This document shows, piece after piece, positions 11,382-23,035 of a stretch of 64,000 bases of DNA. The stretch is from Lyophyllum atratum (Eukaryota > Basidiomycota > Agaricomycetes > Agaricales > Lyophyllaceae), in assembly GCA_014905825.1 (NCBI GenBank), contig JACGCN010000015.1, forward strand, positions 744,001 through 808,000, read 5' to 3'. The position numbers and the translations under genes are program-made. Numbering within the stretch: position 1 is the stretch's first letter; each line of letters starts with the position of its first letter. Below the pieces are notes generated by a model. It saw only the letters and a list, made by a program, of their open reading frames with translations. It was not told the origin of the DNA and did no database searches.

Positions 11382-13550
11382 ATGAGACGCTGGATATCGA
11401 AGCTATTCGGCCGTCAAAACAGCGAACCCGCCACGCCGCTGACGGACGACCATGGTCATCGACAGGGACAGGCAGTCCTTGGTCCAGCAGCACCTGCCCA
11501 CTTTCCTGCACCATATGGCCTACCAGGCTATCCTCCCATGTACCCGCAGGCCGGCACTGTCTACCCGCCTATCCCACCAGGTCCGTTGGAGTCGGCGCTT
11601 CACTCTCCTGTTACTGATTATAATTACCAGGCTTCCACGTGCCAAATCAACTTCCTCCCCATGCAAACCCACTGAATGGTAGGTGCAGCTGAGTATTCAT
11701 CAGTGCGCTAGACTCATTTCGAGGCTAGGATATCCGCATAATCCATTTCCGCCCTTCTATCCAAATTACTACCCCAATCTTCCCTACCCGGCTTCTGGCC
11801 CCTTCCTTCCGCAACAAGAGCTGCCGGCACATGCAAAAGTTCAACTTCCGTCCTCTGCTCCATCTCCAGCTCCGCCGTTACCTGTACCCTCGTCTGAGCA
11901 GTCAAGTCAAGTCCCACAGGAAGGTTCTACACTGCGCATGGAAGCGTCAACTGAGGATGAAGGTGAGCTCCAGTTCACATCAGGTGTTTATGACCTCTGA
12001 AGCAAACGCAAAGCAGATCTAGACTTCCTGAACTATCCAATGGGCTATGTCCGTCGGGAATGTCGTGTCGGTTCAGAAGAAGAAAGTGAAGGCGGCTGGA
12101 AGGAAACCAAGTGGGCCTGGCGCTCGCAAGGGTATAGACATACCGATGAGAAGACCGTCGAAGTCAGGGTATGCCTAGGAGTCCTCAAATGTGTCCAGTG
12201 CGGAAAGCTTCTTCGCCCAAGCACGGATGTCAATGCTCTAGGCCGGAAACTCACCAAGTCATGTTCTCGCTGCCTCAGATGTCCCGTCCAAGTTAAATGT
12301 AACGTCAAGACCCAACACTTTGACATAGAGCGGGGCGGCGAAATATTCCGAGTCTGGGAGCAACATGGGGAGCATCTGCATGAACGACCCCCTGGTGGCC
12401 GACTTACTCAGCGGGAGAAAAAAGCGGTCGATGCACAGGTTTTCCGAAGACACGATTCCACTGCCCATCAGTTACGCACTGGTGATACCGGACCCGGTTC
12501 TGTTCCCCTTCACGCGATTTCGCCTCTCTTGACCGACCCACGGAAGGCGCGTTACCAAGTAGGGAAAAGTCGCGAACGTCTGGGTATCAATCTAGCGACT
12601 AACAAAGGTGGATTCAGTACCATCCACACGCTCGGGAGCCTCAATAAGGAGTTGGAGGTTCCGTTCATGGTCGAATCTCAGTTTCACGGTCCCACATACA
12701 TATGTCTTCAAACGCCGTTCATGGAGCAAATCGTCAAGGAGGCTGTAGAGTCCTGGATCGAGGATGAACGTGATGGACCCAGCGCCTCACGACACGGCTT
12801 TGTAACGGAGGGTGATCACTCGTACTTCCAGCATGGAGTCCTCCTCGTCTCTTGCTCCTTTAGTGCTGTCCTTAACATGTGGGTCCCTGTACTGTACACC
12901 TGGATTGACGGTCAAGATATCAACCATCATCGTCCACACTTTCGGCGCCTCTTTGCCAGTGTAGTGAAATACGCTGGATCAGAGTTCGAAAGCAAATTTC
13001 TCCTTCACGTAAGTTAAGCCCCTCTTCATCTCTTGAAGGTATTTTAACCTCTTGTTATCAGGTTATGGACTTCTCCGGTGCTCAAAGCGGTGCCCACGCG
13101 GAGGAATATGCTGATACGATGATGTCGCTTATTCCTTCACTGAAAACACTTGCGCGGAGCGCACGAGAGGCACAACATCAGCATTTCATTGCCGAGGCTC
13201 AGAAGTTTGCTATTGGATGTGAAATCCATTTCCATCGCTCGTTTCGCCGCATCAAGAACCTTACGCAAAAGGATGAACTCGACGCCTTGGAAGAAAATGT
13301 TGCTATCCTCCTTCGTCGATCGACCTCGTCTCTCGAGTTTGATGACGCTGTTCGTCAGCTTCGAAAACTTTATCCTAATCTCAAGGGGTGGCTTGACTGG
13401 TGGCTAAGGCCTCGCATCTCGTCGATGATCTTTCCGGCACGCAGTACTGTTGATCCCGAAATTGTGAAGCAGGTACCCTCATCATCAAACGCCGCCGAGA
13501 ATCAAAAAAATGTTAGTGGGTCAGATACAGGTAGGGGGAGGGTAGGCTGA
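11382..13550 (+). pseudogene. GCM-domain transposase, truncated
   Basis: The exons encode a Pro/Tyr-rich disordered N-terminus (11382 to about 11960). An apparent 62-nt intron (about 11961-12022) leads into the 12023-13017 exon, and a further exon begins near 13062. A Cys/His domain with two CxxC pairs and the end motif HGEHLHERPPGG resembles the WRKY-GCM1 zinc fold of fungal transposases. It is followed by a likely RNase-H-like catalytic core: VTEGDHSYF, then VMDFSGAQSGAHAEEYAD, then GCEIHFHRSFRRI. The frame reaches PSSSNAAENQ, probably the region of the third acidic residue, and then enters the 164-bp tandem repeat, where it stops. No continuation is found beyond the repeat, so the enzyme is probably inactive. 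The exact family is uncertain. Confidence 0.65.
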
Positions 13551-14074
13551 CCTTGTCAGGGTTTGGAGAGAGCATTCTGAGCGACCAGGAAGGGGGTTTG
13601 GGTGTTAAAACACCAGGAATGCATGTAGGGCATTGTTTAAAATACATTACAACACCCTGAGAGCGGTCAAAAAATGTTGGTGGGTCAGATACAGGTAGGG
13701 GGAGGGTAGGCTGACCTTGTCAGGGTTTGGAGAGAGCATTCTGAGCGACCAGGAAGGGGGTTTGGGTGTTAAAACACCAGGAATGCATGTAGGGCATTGT
13801 TTAAAATACATTACAACACCCTGAGAGCGGTCAAAAAATATTAGTGGGTCAGATACAGGTAGGGGGAGGGTAGGCTGACCTTGTCAGGGTTTGGAGAGAG
13901 CATTCTGAGCGCCCAGGAAGGGGGTTTGGGTGTTAAAACACCAGGAATGCATGTAGGGCATTGTTTAAAATACATTACAACACCCTGAGAGCGGTCAAAA
14001 AATGTTAGTGGGTCAGATACAGGTAGGGGGAGGGTAGGCTGACCTTGTCAGGGTTTGGAGAGAGCATTCTGAGC
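13507..14074. repeat. 164-bp minisatellite, about 3.4 copies
   Basis: The phrase TGTTAGTGGGTCAGATACAG starts at 13511 and recurs near-identically at 13675, 13839 and 14003, an exact 164-bp period. Three units are full and the fourth ends near 14074. Units differ by only one to a few bases, so the expansion is recent. Each unit contains short inverted repeats such as GGTGTT-AA-AACACC. The array replaces the C-terminal coding part of the transposase. Confidence 0.9.
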
Positions 14075-14741
14075 GCAACTTGACAAGTGAAGTGGCGCCC
14101 AAGTGAACTTGTCCACTTGCCCACTTGCAGTAGACTTGAATGATTGAATATACTGACGTATCTTATACAACTTAAGAAATTATCACGGAGCAATGAACAT
14201 GCTACAGAAATTTGAAAATCACTGCTACTGTACCTTGTCTAAAAGCGGACTCGAGAGCTGAGCAAACTGAGGGTTGAGTTTGCAGTGCAAGACTCACTCG
14301 TGATCATGCGTGACGAAAATAACTTAGCAGGCATGTTCAACCTCATAACACTATACTCGAGAATTTTGTTGCTTACAGCTGGTGTGCAGGACTGGGAGAA
14401 TGACATGGAGGGAAACCAAGTAAGTTGATGCTGCGTGGTGATGATAAGCCTAAATGATTTGAATGGTGTGGACCGTGATGACAGGTAGCCCGTCACGGAC
14501 TCGCGTTGAGTGTGCCAGTGAGTTGAGGCATCGAGAATCAGCAGTGAAAGCACCGCTTCGTACTACGCAGGATATGAATAGTTATGACGTACATTGTTCC
14601 TTATCTTGGTGTAGGCTGATAGGCGGGACAAGCGGGACAAGTGCAAGTGAGAATGTCGCAAGCGTGAGAAAAAGTGACCGGTGTAATTTGCAGGGAAAAA
14701 AGTGAGCAAGTGAGAATTAAAAGTAACTTTATTTAGCCTCC

Positions 14742-14749
14742 CGCAACAG
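14742..14749. repeat. Target-site duplication, right copy
   Basis: CGCAACAG directly follows the right transposon terminus and matches the left copy at 9966-9973. Confidence 0.75.
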
Positions 14750-15047
14750 CAGGTAAAGCTTATCAATGCCAATAAGCAGTGCTGGGCTGATGGTCATGAT
14801 GCGGATAATGAAGGTCACAAATGCAGGGTGATAGTGAGGCGATTGGAGAATATAGCAATTGGGATATGCTTGTGTCTGCATGTCCCAAGATGTCGTAAAC
14901 AATACTGAAAAGTAACTAGAAGCAGGTAGATAAGCGCCCCGATGCTATTACTTCATTCCTGACTTATAAGTGTCCTCTTGTCACTTGACCGTTAAATATT
15001 CAAGGACTCGCAGGCTTACAAACGTGAATCACCCTAAAGCCTTAGCC

Positions 15048-17397
15048 TCAGGCGCGAACAAACGGCCTAATCAACATCGGCATCTGATTTCCCGCATCAG
15101 GGTCACTAGCCACCACCGGCCTCGCGACAATGTTCGACTTCTTGATGATATCATTCGCCGGAACCGCAAGCTCGAACTCGAACGCCCGGACGAGAGTATA
15201 CAAGAGCGCTTTCATCCTACACAGGTGAACACAAACCAAATTAGCCGTCTGCGTAATGAGCGGTGGGGTGAGCGAAACAGGTGCTTACTCGACGAGTGAG
15301 AAGCGATATCCGATGCAAGCACGAGGCCCACCGAGGAAAGTGAGCATGTTGCCCCACACGCCTGGAATGCTGCTCGCGCCTCGTGGGATCGATTCCCAGC
15401 GCTCCGGTCTGTTCGCAAGATGGATGATTGGCGTGTATACCATGAAGAAGGGTATTCAACCTACTTAAATTCCATAGCATCTTCGCCCCAAATCGACCTG
15501 TCGCGGTTTACGACGGCGATAGAGATCTGCAAAGTCTGGCCCCTCCGTACTCTACCAGACCCTGCCGTCAGCGAATGTTAAAGGGCATTGTTCGAGTGAA
15601 GACACACTTGATAAAATCGTGGACAATCCCTTTGCGATCGGTAAAGGGCTTGTTGAGAGGCAAAATGTCATCTTTCACGGCCTCGCGGATGGTGGATTGT
15701 ACTGGGGCGTGCAGACGCATAGTCTCGCGGACGACCTTGTCGAGGTATGGGAGCGCGTTCAGCTCGTCCATCGTTGGGGTGTCGGTGTCAAGGGTGAGAA
15801 GCTCCTTCCGCAGTTTGTTCTGGACCTCCTTATCCTGCGAGATTGCGAACAGCGCCCAAGTCGTGCCCGTGCTGAATGTCCAATGTTAAAATGGACAAGA
15901 TAGGTAAGATGAGTCACAGTATACCTTGTTGTTTCGTGGCCGGCCACTAGGAAGGTAGGAACCTCTAAAGCGTATGGATCGCGTGAGCTCCCGGTGATCA
16001 AGCAAATGAAGGAACGCACGGGCCAAAACATCCTCATCAGACATTCGTTGGTTTTCCGGTATATCAGTAGCCATGTTCGACTTGACCAGAAGAGAGAGCA
16101 AATCGCGGCATTTCCACGCGCTCTTTTCGCGAATCGAGGCTTTGCTCTCGCGCAGAAGCCCATTCCCGATACGCGCCATGGTCTGTTGGGACTGCTTGAT
16201 TTCGACATCTTTTTCTGCCCGCTGTGCATGTGTTCGATGATGAGAGTGAGATATTACACCATGGAACACTGACCAAAAAGCGGAAGATGGGGAACCACGC
16301 CCTGAGGATGGGGATGAGGCTCATTGTCGTACCGGCATGGAACACGGTAGAAAATGCGGCGTTGAGCTCGTTCTCTTTGTGATCCTCATTTAGAGCATTG
16401 AAGCTATAATTGAATCCTGTAAAGCGGCAGATGAATATTCCAATACAATGATCTCGGTGTGAAGGAACAGACCTGCTAGACCGATGATGTCGAGAGTAGT
16501 GCGGCTTAACCAAGACAGAATGTCTATGCGGCTAGTTCCACCGTGATTAGCATTGTCGGCGGCCCAAATATCCCGCAGCTGTTGAGTAGATATGAAGCTC
16601 TGACATCACCGAAGCATAAGGAAGATATACTTGAAGTGATTTTGCGACAAAAATCTCTGTCAGTTCCCTAATTTGAGATGGACCAAAGGCCGGGTTCTTG
16701 GGCGAGCAGCATCAGGATGAACATAAACATTCACGAAATCTTGGGCCTTACCATAACTTTGCGCTGGGAGCTTGCAGTCAGATACGATTCTCCGAAAGAC
16801 ACATCCAATTCACCTGCTGCTTGTGTTTATCTCCTTCAACAACAAGGACACCTGTCAATTGCAGACGTCTAGGCTGAGAGACATGAAGGTGGGGGGTTCA
16901 TCAGGGGTATACGTACCAGGACCAACGACACGACCCAAGTTGTACCGCGCAGCTTCAGGCTTCTGATATATATCGGTTTTCATGAGGATATGGTTCAGCG
17001 CCTTCGTGTCCGTAGTAAACAACCGAGTACTCTGCCATAACGTTCTTAGTTAGACCTCTAAGGCCGCGTTAAACAGTGCTAGAACTCACGCCAAAGAACC
17101 CCCTGAACCTGAGGGTCGACCCGTACTCCCGAACCCATCTCTCCTGAGGCTGAGAATTTCCCTAACAAGCAACGAAAAAGGCAAGATAAGCAGGGGAGAA
17201 GTCAAGAGCTCATACATGGTACGCACCTCGGCCCAAATCTCTTGGTAATTTCCGTAGATCAGGCTGGAGTTCTTGGGGCCAGGGAGGTCACGTAATGGCG
17301 ACGTGAGCTCGTCGTAGATGAACCTAAGGCCGCTGTAGACTCCGAAGGCAATGAGAGCCACGCAAAGGGAGCCTAGGATTTGGATAATGATCCCCAT
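15048..17397 (-). CDS. Cytochrome P450 (copy 2), apparently intact
   Basis: A multi-exon P450 monooxygenase, anchored in the ER by its N-terminal helix ([19 protein letters not shown]), followed by [18 protein letters not shown]. The I-helix oxygen-activation motif reads [10 protein letters not shown] and the K-helix ExxR motif is VRETMR. The heme-binding loop lies near 15340, with the AC-GY-RF-S pattern expected there, and the C-terminus ends LIRPFVRA. In the region where copy 1 is broken, this gene keeps the frame ([15 protein letters not shown]). The start at 17397 is chosen because it gives the canonical short luminal segment plus helix; the reading frame extends further upstream. The substrate is unknown. 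The paralogue and the adjacent lipocalin gene suggest specialised metabolism. Confidence 0.85.
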
Positions 17398-18113
17398 TAG
17401 CAAGATAGGCTTGCGGTATGTCCCTCGCAAGCAGTTGAAGAGGAGGACGAAGAGTGTGTTGAGCGGACAGCTGCCAGCAAAAACGGGGAACAAGACACGC
17501 GTCTACCTCACTTCCCTTACCTCCAAAGCCTTTTATACGCGTTTAGACTTGAATGCGGGGACGAGTCAGTATGGAGGTAGACGGCGGTATATTATGTTGA
17601 GGTTGTTGCAAGATTGTTGAGTCAAGCTTTTGGTGAGGCCCGGCCCCGGGCCGCAGCACGGATAGCTACCCGAACCGATAAGATTGCATCGTATCATGAC
17701 GTAAGCATGCCTCGGCCAACCTGACGCGGCCAATTCAGCAGTCGCGTCCATCATCATGGTGTTGGGGCTCTTCGACGGTACCATGACGAGTACTCGACGC
17801 GTCAGTAGCCTGCGAATGGGATAGAGTGTCCGATGATAGAGAACGGTTTCGGGGTAAAATTATCGATGGTATTGCAGGTGGGCTAGAGTAGTACAATCCT
17901 AGGCTGGTGATCACATGTATGGGGTATTACAAATGCGAGGGAACGGACAATGGGGGAGCCAGAAGGGGGTGGAGAGAAAGGATGGGGAGGTGTCGTGTGG
18001 GGTCGTACATACATGGCACTGAAGTATAATTGAACACGAACCGAAGGAAATATCACTGGCAAGAAACAAGAACACATAAACCCAGCAGCCCATGAACGAC
18101 GAACGAGTCACAC
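17398..18113. other. Intergenic, no gene seen
   Basis: Promoter side of P450 copy 2 and the 3' flank of the first DUF6699 gene. No supported coding sequence. Confidence 0.6.
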
Positions 18114-19723
18114 TCAATCATCCTCATCACTCGTCGTCGTAACCGTCTCCACCGTCGCCCTCCTCGCCGCCCTCGCTCTCTCAGCATCCCTCGCATCCTC
18201 CTCCTCCTCCATCTCCCTCCTCCTCCTCTGCTCCTCCTTCTCCCTCTGCCGCGCATCATGCTCCCTAATCTCCTCCGCCGTCAACGCATACCGCCTCACA
18301 CACTTCAACACAAACGTACACGGCGGCACCGCCCCAATAATCCTATGCACCACCCTCTCATCCTGATAAATCCCCCCGAACACCGTATCCCTCCCGAAAT
18401 AATCCAGCCTCCTGATCCCCTCCTTCAGCCTCCCCCCGGGGACCCCAGGCGCACGCGAGCGGTTGAGGCGGTACGCCTCCCCGACGACGACCTTCTTGTG
18501 CTGGGGAAGCGCCTCGAAGTCGGCTTTGGACGCGAGCTTCTGGAAGTCGAACGCGAGGGTGTCGATGACCTCGCCGCATGTGACGCCGATGTTCGTGTCG
18601 TGGGCTAGCACTTCGATCATCCATGGGAAGGTCTCGGAGACGATGTTGAGGTAGGAGACGCGCGGGTACGTCGCGGGCTCGTCGCGTCCTGCGGACCAGG
18701 AGATGTGGCTGGGGTCGGTGGAGCGCTGGCAGTCGTTCGACTCGAACAGCATGGTCCACTTCAGATGCGGTCGGTCGGCGCCGGTATCGGGTAATGGCTC
18801 CAGCAAGGGGTTGAGCTTTGGTTGCGCGCCTACAACGCGGACGAGAAAGGGATCCAACACGGGCCCATCTGCAACACAACATCAATGCACATCTACATAG
18901 TTCGCGAGAGCTAAAACGTACAGTTTGCACCCGCCATGAACGGGTCCACCCGGTCACCCACATGCGCGTCCGAACGCCCCGTATGAAGGTACTCCGGGAT
19001 ATGTTGCGGCCCCCGTGGCTGCTGCTGGTACCCCTGCGGCGGCCCCATCGGCCCCATCCCCATCTGCTGCGCCCACCCCGGCGGCGGACCCGATGGCGGA
19101 CCAGCGGGCGTCTGCATGCCCCAAGGATCAAAGTTCATCATCGGAGGTCCAGCAGGCGTTTGGCCTCCCCACATCGGAGGCGGTTGCTGCGGGAACGCGT
19201 TGGGAAAGGCACCGTACGGACCTGCGCTATGAGGCTGCTGGCCGCCCCATTGCGGCGGGTGCTGAGGCTGCCGGGGAGGACCACCCCAGCCACCCATGGG
19301 GTGTATCGGCGCGGATGCAGGTCCGTAGAAGGGCGTGTTAGGATGCATACCTGGGGGCGCCGTGTGCGGTGTGTGAGGTTGTAAGTGTGGAGGGTATCCA
19401 GTGTAATCTGATGAGAGACCGTTTGGTAGGATGTGGTGGCCTGGCGTGGGTGGGCCAAACGGGGGATAATACGCGGCGGCAGGCGTGAGGTATGCACCAG
19501 GTTGTGCCCCTGGAGTCATGGGCTGGATGTTCGGGATGTATCCTGGACCTGTATAAGGAGAGGCTGGATAGCCAGGGTAGCCTCCGGGCTGCTGAGGACC
19601 TGCGCCCCACGCTGGCGGTGCGCCTGCTGGTGGATCTGGAATTACAGGAGCGGAGAGGCCCGCGCCTGGCGATTGTCGTGGGGTCGTCAAGGGGGGGATG
19701 AAAGGCGATACATGCTCGGACAT
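18114..19723 (-). CDS. DUF6699-domain protein with Pro/Gly/Tyr-rich N-terminus
   Basis: Two exons joined through an intron of about 50 nt near 18870-18920. The first about 260 residues are low-complexity (Pro, Gly, Gln, Tyr, many PGY/PP repeats), prion-like in composition. The second half shows the basidiomycete DUF6699 pattern: LNPLLEPLP, DEPATYPRVSYLNIV, FPWMIEVL, then GVTCGEVIDTLAFDF. A highly charged tail follows (REKEEQRRRREMEEEE) and ends in an acidic TTTSDEDD. The function of DUF6699 is unknown. A second DUF6699 gene lies 1.3 kb upstream on the same strand, suggesting local duplication. The domain call is from pattern memory. Confidence 0.7.
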
Positions 19724-20978
19724 TCTTATAGAGTACTTATACCAAGACGGTGTGCTGTTGATTCACACCACTGGCTTCCTTTACGGGGTGCGCGGTGACA
19801 TGAGCGAGAGGGTGCAGCTTGGAATGATGCTCGGACTCACCAATCGGGAAACTCTGACTCGACTTTGGTCACAACGCCCTGCGCGAAAGACAGGGGTATG
19901 CCCTTGAAAGGGACTTGCGCGTGTACGGGCTTCGCGTGTAAGACTAATACCTTGGAACGAGGCTGGCTGGACAAGAGTAATCATAAATCAAGACCTGGTG
20001 TGATGTACTCCAAGATCTGGCATACTTTGATAGTCCGACACGATCTTAGAGGCGGTATTATTCCTCCCGCGAGGGGTGCTGTAGAGATGACTTGTCAGAT
20101 CCAAGTGAGAATGCGGCCCAATGGCGGTCTGCATCCAGACCTGCCTGAAGGAGACTCACCGTTAATTGCGATGATTGAAGCTGGAATCGCCCTGCGTCGG
20201 AGGTATAGTCGAGGGAAGCGGTCAAGATGAAGGCTGTGGGGAAGGAACGATGGGAGTCCAAAACAAAAACGCTTCGCTCTTGTCCCTCCGTCGCGCTCGC
20301 CGTTCAGGGCGGTGGGGAAATCTGATCGGTCCACGTGACCTCCTCTTATTCCATTCCGAACCCGGTCTCGTCTCTTGAGTTTTTGCTGGATTCTGCTATT
20401 GTCACTCTTCCTGACCACGATCGTGATATGTCTAACCTCTCTATTCATATCACTGAATGCTGTTTTATAAAGTAGAAGAACTGCTTCTACTCGGCTTATG
20501 CGCGTTCTCGAACGTCCACCGCTGAATTTGCCTCCGCGCCGCGAGGGCAGTGCTGCATCCAGTGCAGACAAGACGAGACATAGCCCTTGGGCTGCGAGTT
20601 CAGGGACCAGCATGGTAAACTCATGCCCGCCCACCCGTCGATGTTGCGGATCTTCAAAGTCAACTGGAATGCGGTCCCTGTCATGGGACCCATGTGGACC
20701 CACGAGGGACTACAATAGATCTTCATTTGGTGAAGGGTTCAGGGCGATGTGATCTGTGCCGAGGCATACGTATACATAAATGGATGGGGGGGCGTAAGTA
20801 CTAGTAAAACATGTCAAAGCAGGTCAATTCCAGTTCAATGAGTGGGGGGAAGTCATGTCAACGTGATGGGTACAGCGAGGTATATCCAAACCCGCGATAT
20901 CGCATGAGAAAAACAAACGCAGAGAAACAGCAGAGAGCAAAATAAAGAAAATCGGAACAAGCACGCGCGGTGTCTTGT
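19724..20978. other. Intergenic, no supported gene
   Basis: About 1.25 kb between the two DUF6699 genes. A 202-codon open frame on the reverse strand (20095-20703) has no recognisable domain and no intron logic, so it is not called. Confidence 0.5.
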
Positions 20979-21850
20979 CTAATTCGACAAATCCATGATG
21001 AAGATATTCGGAGCCTTGAACCCTAGCCTCGAAATCGAATAACTGTCGCTCCTCCTCATCGTCTCAAAGTATACCCTCTCCCGAAGCCAATCTGCACCAT
21101 GCCGATCAGCAAACAAACCCTACAACAGTCACATATCAGAGGAAAAAACGTACCGACGCGCTTGAGACTTCTAGTCTGCGGCATCGGCGAGTAGTACGCC
21201 CCCCAGCTGCCCCCAGCAGCCCCAGCCGTATTGTGTGATGAAACCCGCTTGATGTGCTCCTGTATCCGCGCCGGGATCGACGCGAACTCAGCATCAGTGA
21301 CCAAGTGTTCCGTATAGCTGTGTCACCAATATCTCTTTAGTACCTCATGTATGCATAGGAAGGGAAGGGGCAAACGTACTCTTTCCACACCTGCGTACAG
21401 ATATCATGCATCGTGACCCCCCGCTCATTCTTCACGATGGTGCACCACGGACTATGCTCCGTCAGGATAATGAGCTGCGAGACGCGCGGCATCGTCGCCG
21501 GCTCGTCCTTCGCCGTGAACGACAGATCGCGGTCCCTCGAGTCCTGGTTGAACCCACTCGTCTGCCCTGTAAAAGTCGGAAACCAGATCTCAACGTCAGT
21601 GCCACATCCAAATCACCACAAGGCAGTGGAGGGACGGGAACCAAGATCGCACCTGTGAGGAGACTGAAAACGAGATGGAAGGTCGCGTGCTTTCCCTGGA
21701 GAATTGGATGCAGCTCGAGGTCGGTCTGCAAGAGGTACAGATCCGTTTGAGAAAGGACAGGCCCGTCTGAAGGATTTCTAAACCCATCAGCCATGTAAGA
21801 TCTGCACTCCGAGAAGGGGAGGGTGCGTACAGGATAGGCCCGCTGCCCAT
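20979..21850 (-). CDS. DUF6699-domain protein (second copy)
   Basis: Exons are joined by short introns. The core reads LELHPILQGK, then DEPATMPRVSQLIIL, HSPWCTIVKNERGVTMHDIC, and a helical C-terminus with IQEHIKRVSSHN. The last exon reads WLRERVYFETMRRS and ends at 20979. This is the same domain order as the neighbouring gene at 18114-19723 but without its long Pro-rich N-terminus. The start is uncertain: MGSGPIL at 21850 splices in frame to SYMADGF, and in-frame sequence continues upstream, so more N-terminal exons may exist up to about 22040. The function is unknown; it is probably a tandem paralogue. Confidence 0.6.
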
Positions 21851-23035
21851 TTCGCTACTTGATCCATAGCGGCTGGAAGGCGATGGAGAGGGTAAAGGAA
21901 TGTGTAGTGGTGTGCTGCGACGAAAGTGGTATAAGGGAGATATAAATGGACTCCGAGAATAACGCGACTGACGATGATGGTGGCCACGATAAGATCGCCG
22001 GCTGTGCTGACTGCGTTGGGCTCTAAAGCGAGGAAGAACAAGCGAACAGACGATTAGCAGGTAGGGTGAGCAGCGACGTTGACTGCTATCTTATGGCGCC
22101 CTGGAACGACTGCGTCCGAGTCTCTGACGGATCTTCCGCACCTCGAGCTCACCACGCACCCGCATGCACTCGCTCTATCAATTATGTGTCCCTCAAAACG
22201 CAATCATTCCGCACTATCATGCATCATCATCGTGGCTGAAAAGAATGTATATCGTGTCCTCGAAGCAGAACACGAGGAGGGCAATGCCTAGTATACACTG
22301 CTAGAGTACAGATTGGCTATGTATGGTCCGATTTGATTGATTGTAAGTACAGGTGTATATGGGATGGGATGGGATGGGGTACGTGGTCGTGGAGCGATGC
22401 AAGAAAGGTATTACAGGATCCCATATACAGAAGTGTCCAATGGATCCGGGATAAGGTATAGAAACAATAGAGTACAATGTCCGAGCATTGGGTGCATGGA
22501 TGCGGAATGTAGGATGCGATTGCGAAGGACCAATGATAACAGGAGATGTGAGGGGTAGGATAAGAATATCTAGGGGAGATTGCGTCAGTTTATAGTTCAA
22601 GAGCTCGAGTGAAAGAAAAGGGAAGGGAGGGGTCCGCGTCGGTGTATCAGCAAAAAAGGCAATTTCGGTTTTTCTCCACAAGGATCAGAACAGGTCTGAA
22701 ATTATTCATCTTATGACGACGGGACCCAGAGTCGATAGATGGTTTAGATGAGGGTACTCACGATATACAAATAGAACATGGCTGTCCAAGAGATAAATGA
22801 TGTGGCGGAAACGATTTCTTTACTGCGAAAAAGGGGTTGATGAGTGAATGGTCGATGCGAAGAGGTTGAGTAGAAGGAAGTAGAAGGATCAGATTTAAAA
22901 GGCAATATCGGTTTGTCCGCAGTCCCTCGAAAGAGCTTGGAACAGGTCTGATAGGTTATCATCCGTGGAGTGGCAAAAGAAAACGAAAAGAAACAACCGA
23001 TGGGGGTAAGAAAAAGAAACTCACTTGATACAAAT
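21851..23035. other. Intergenic, possible upstream exon of the DUF6699 gene
   Basis: An open frame at 21787-22041 on the reverse strand may contain further 5' exons of the DUF6699 gene. The rest, including a short GGGAT-repeat tract near 22360, shows no supported gene. Confidence 0.4.

Larger units (their letters stand above)
9974..14741 (+). mobile_element. DNA transposon with TIRs, 8-9 bp TSD and GCM-type transposase
   Basis: A complete-ended DNA element of about 4.77 kb. The left end begins GGTGGTTAAC followed by AAAGTTACTTT. The right end, read on the reverse strand, begins GGAGGCTAAA and also reaches AAAGTTACTTT, with further similarity inward, so the termini are imperfect inverted repeats. 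It is flanked on both sides by CGCAACAG (9966-9973 and 14742-14749), extendable to CCGCAACAG. An 8-9 bp duplication fits Mutator-like or hAT-type insertion, and the GCM-type zinc domain of the transposase favours a Mutator-like relative. Inside are a broken transposase gene, a 164-bp minisatellite and dense CAAGTG/CACTTG subterminal motifs. It separates P450 copy 2 from the lipocalin gene and P450 copy 1. Confidence 0.8.

Noticed and set aside
13507..14074. Regular repeats suggesting a CRISPR-like array
   Set aside because: Units are 164 bp, head-to-tail with no variable spacers, inside a eukaryotic transposon; this is a minisatellite.
18258..19384. Long frames antisense or out of frame to the DUF6699 gene (for example 18358-19131 and 18818-19384)
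   Set aside because: Very Arg/Pro-rich shadows caused by the GC-rich low-complexity coding sequence of the real gene.
20095..20703. 202-codon reverse-strand open frame
   Set aside because: Arg/Gly-rich with no recognisable domain and no splice context; likely a chance frame.
22355..22380. GGGAT tandem units resembling telomeric repeats
   Set aside because: Only a few units, not the TTAGGG unit, and internal to a gene-dense region; a simple microsatellite.
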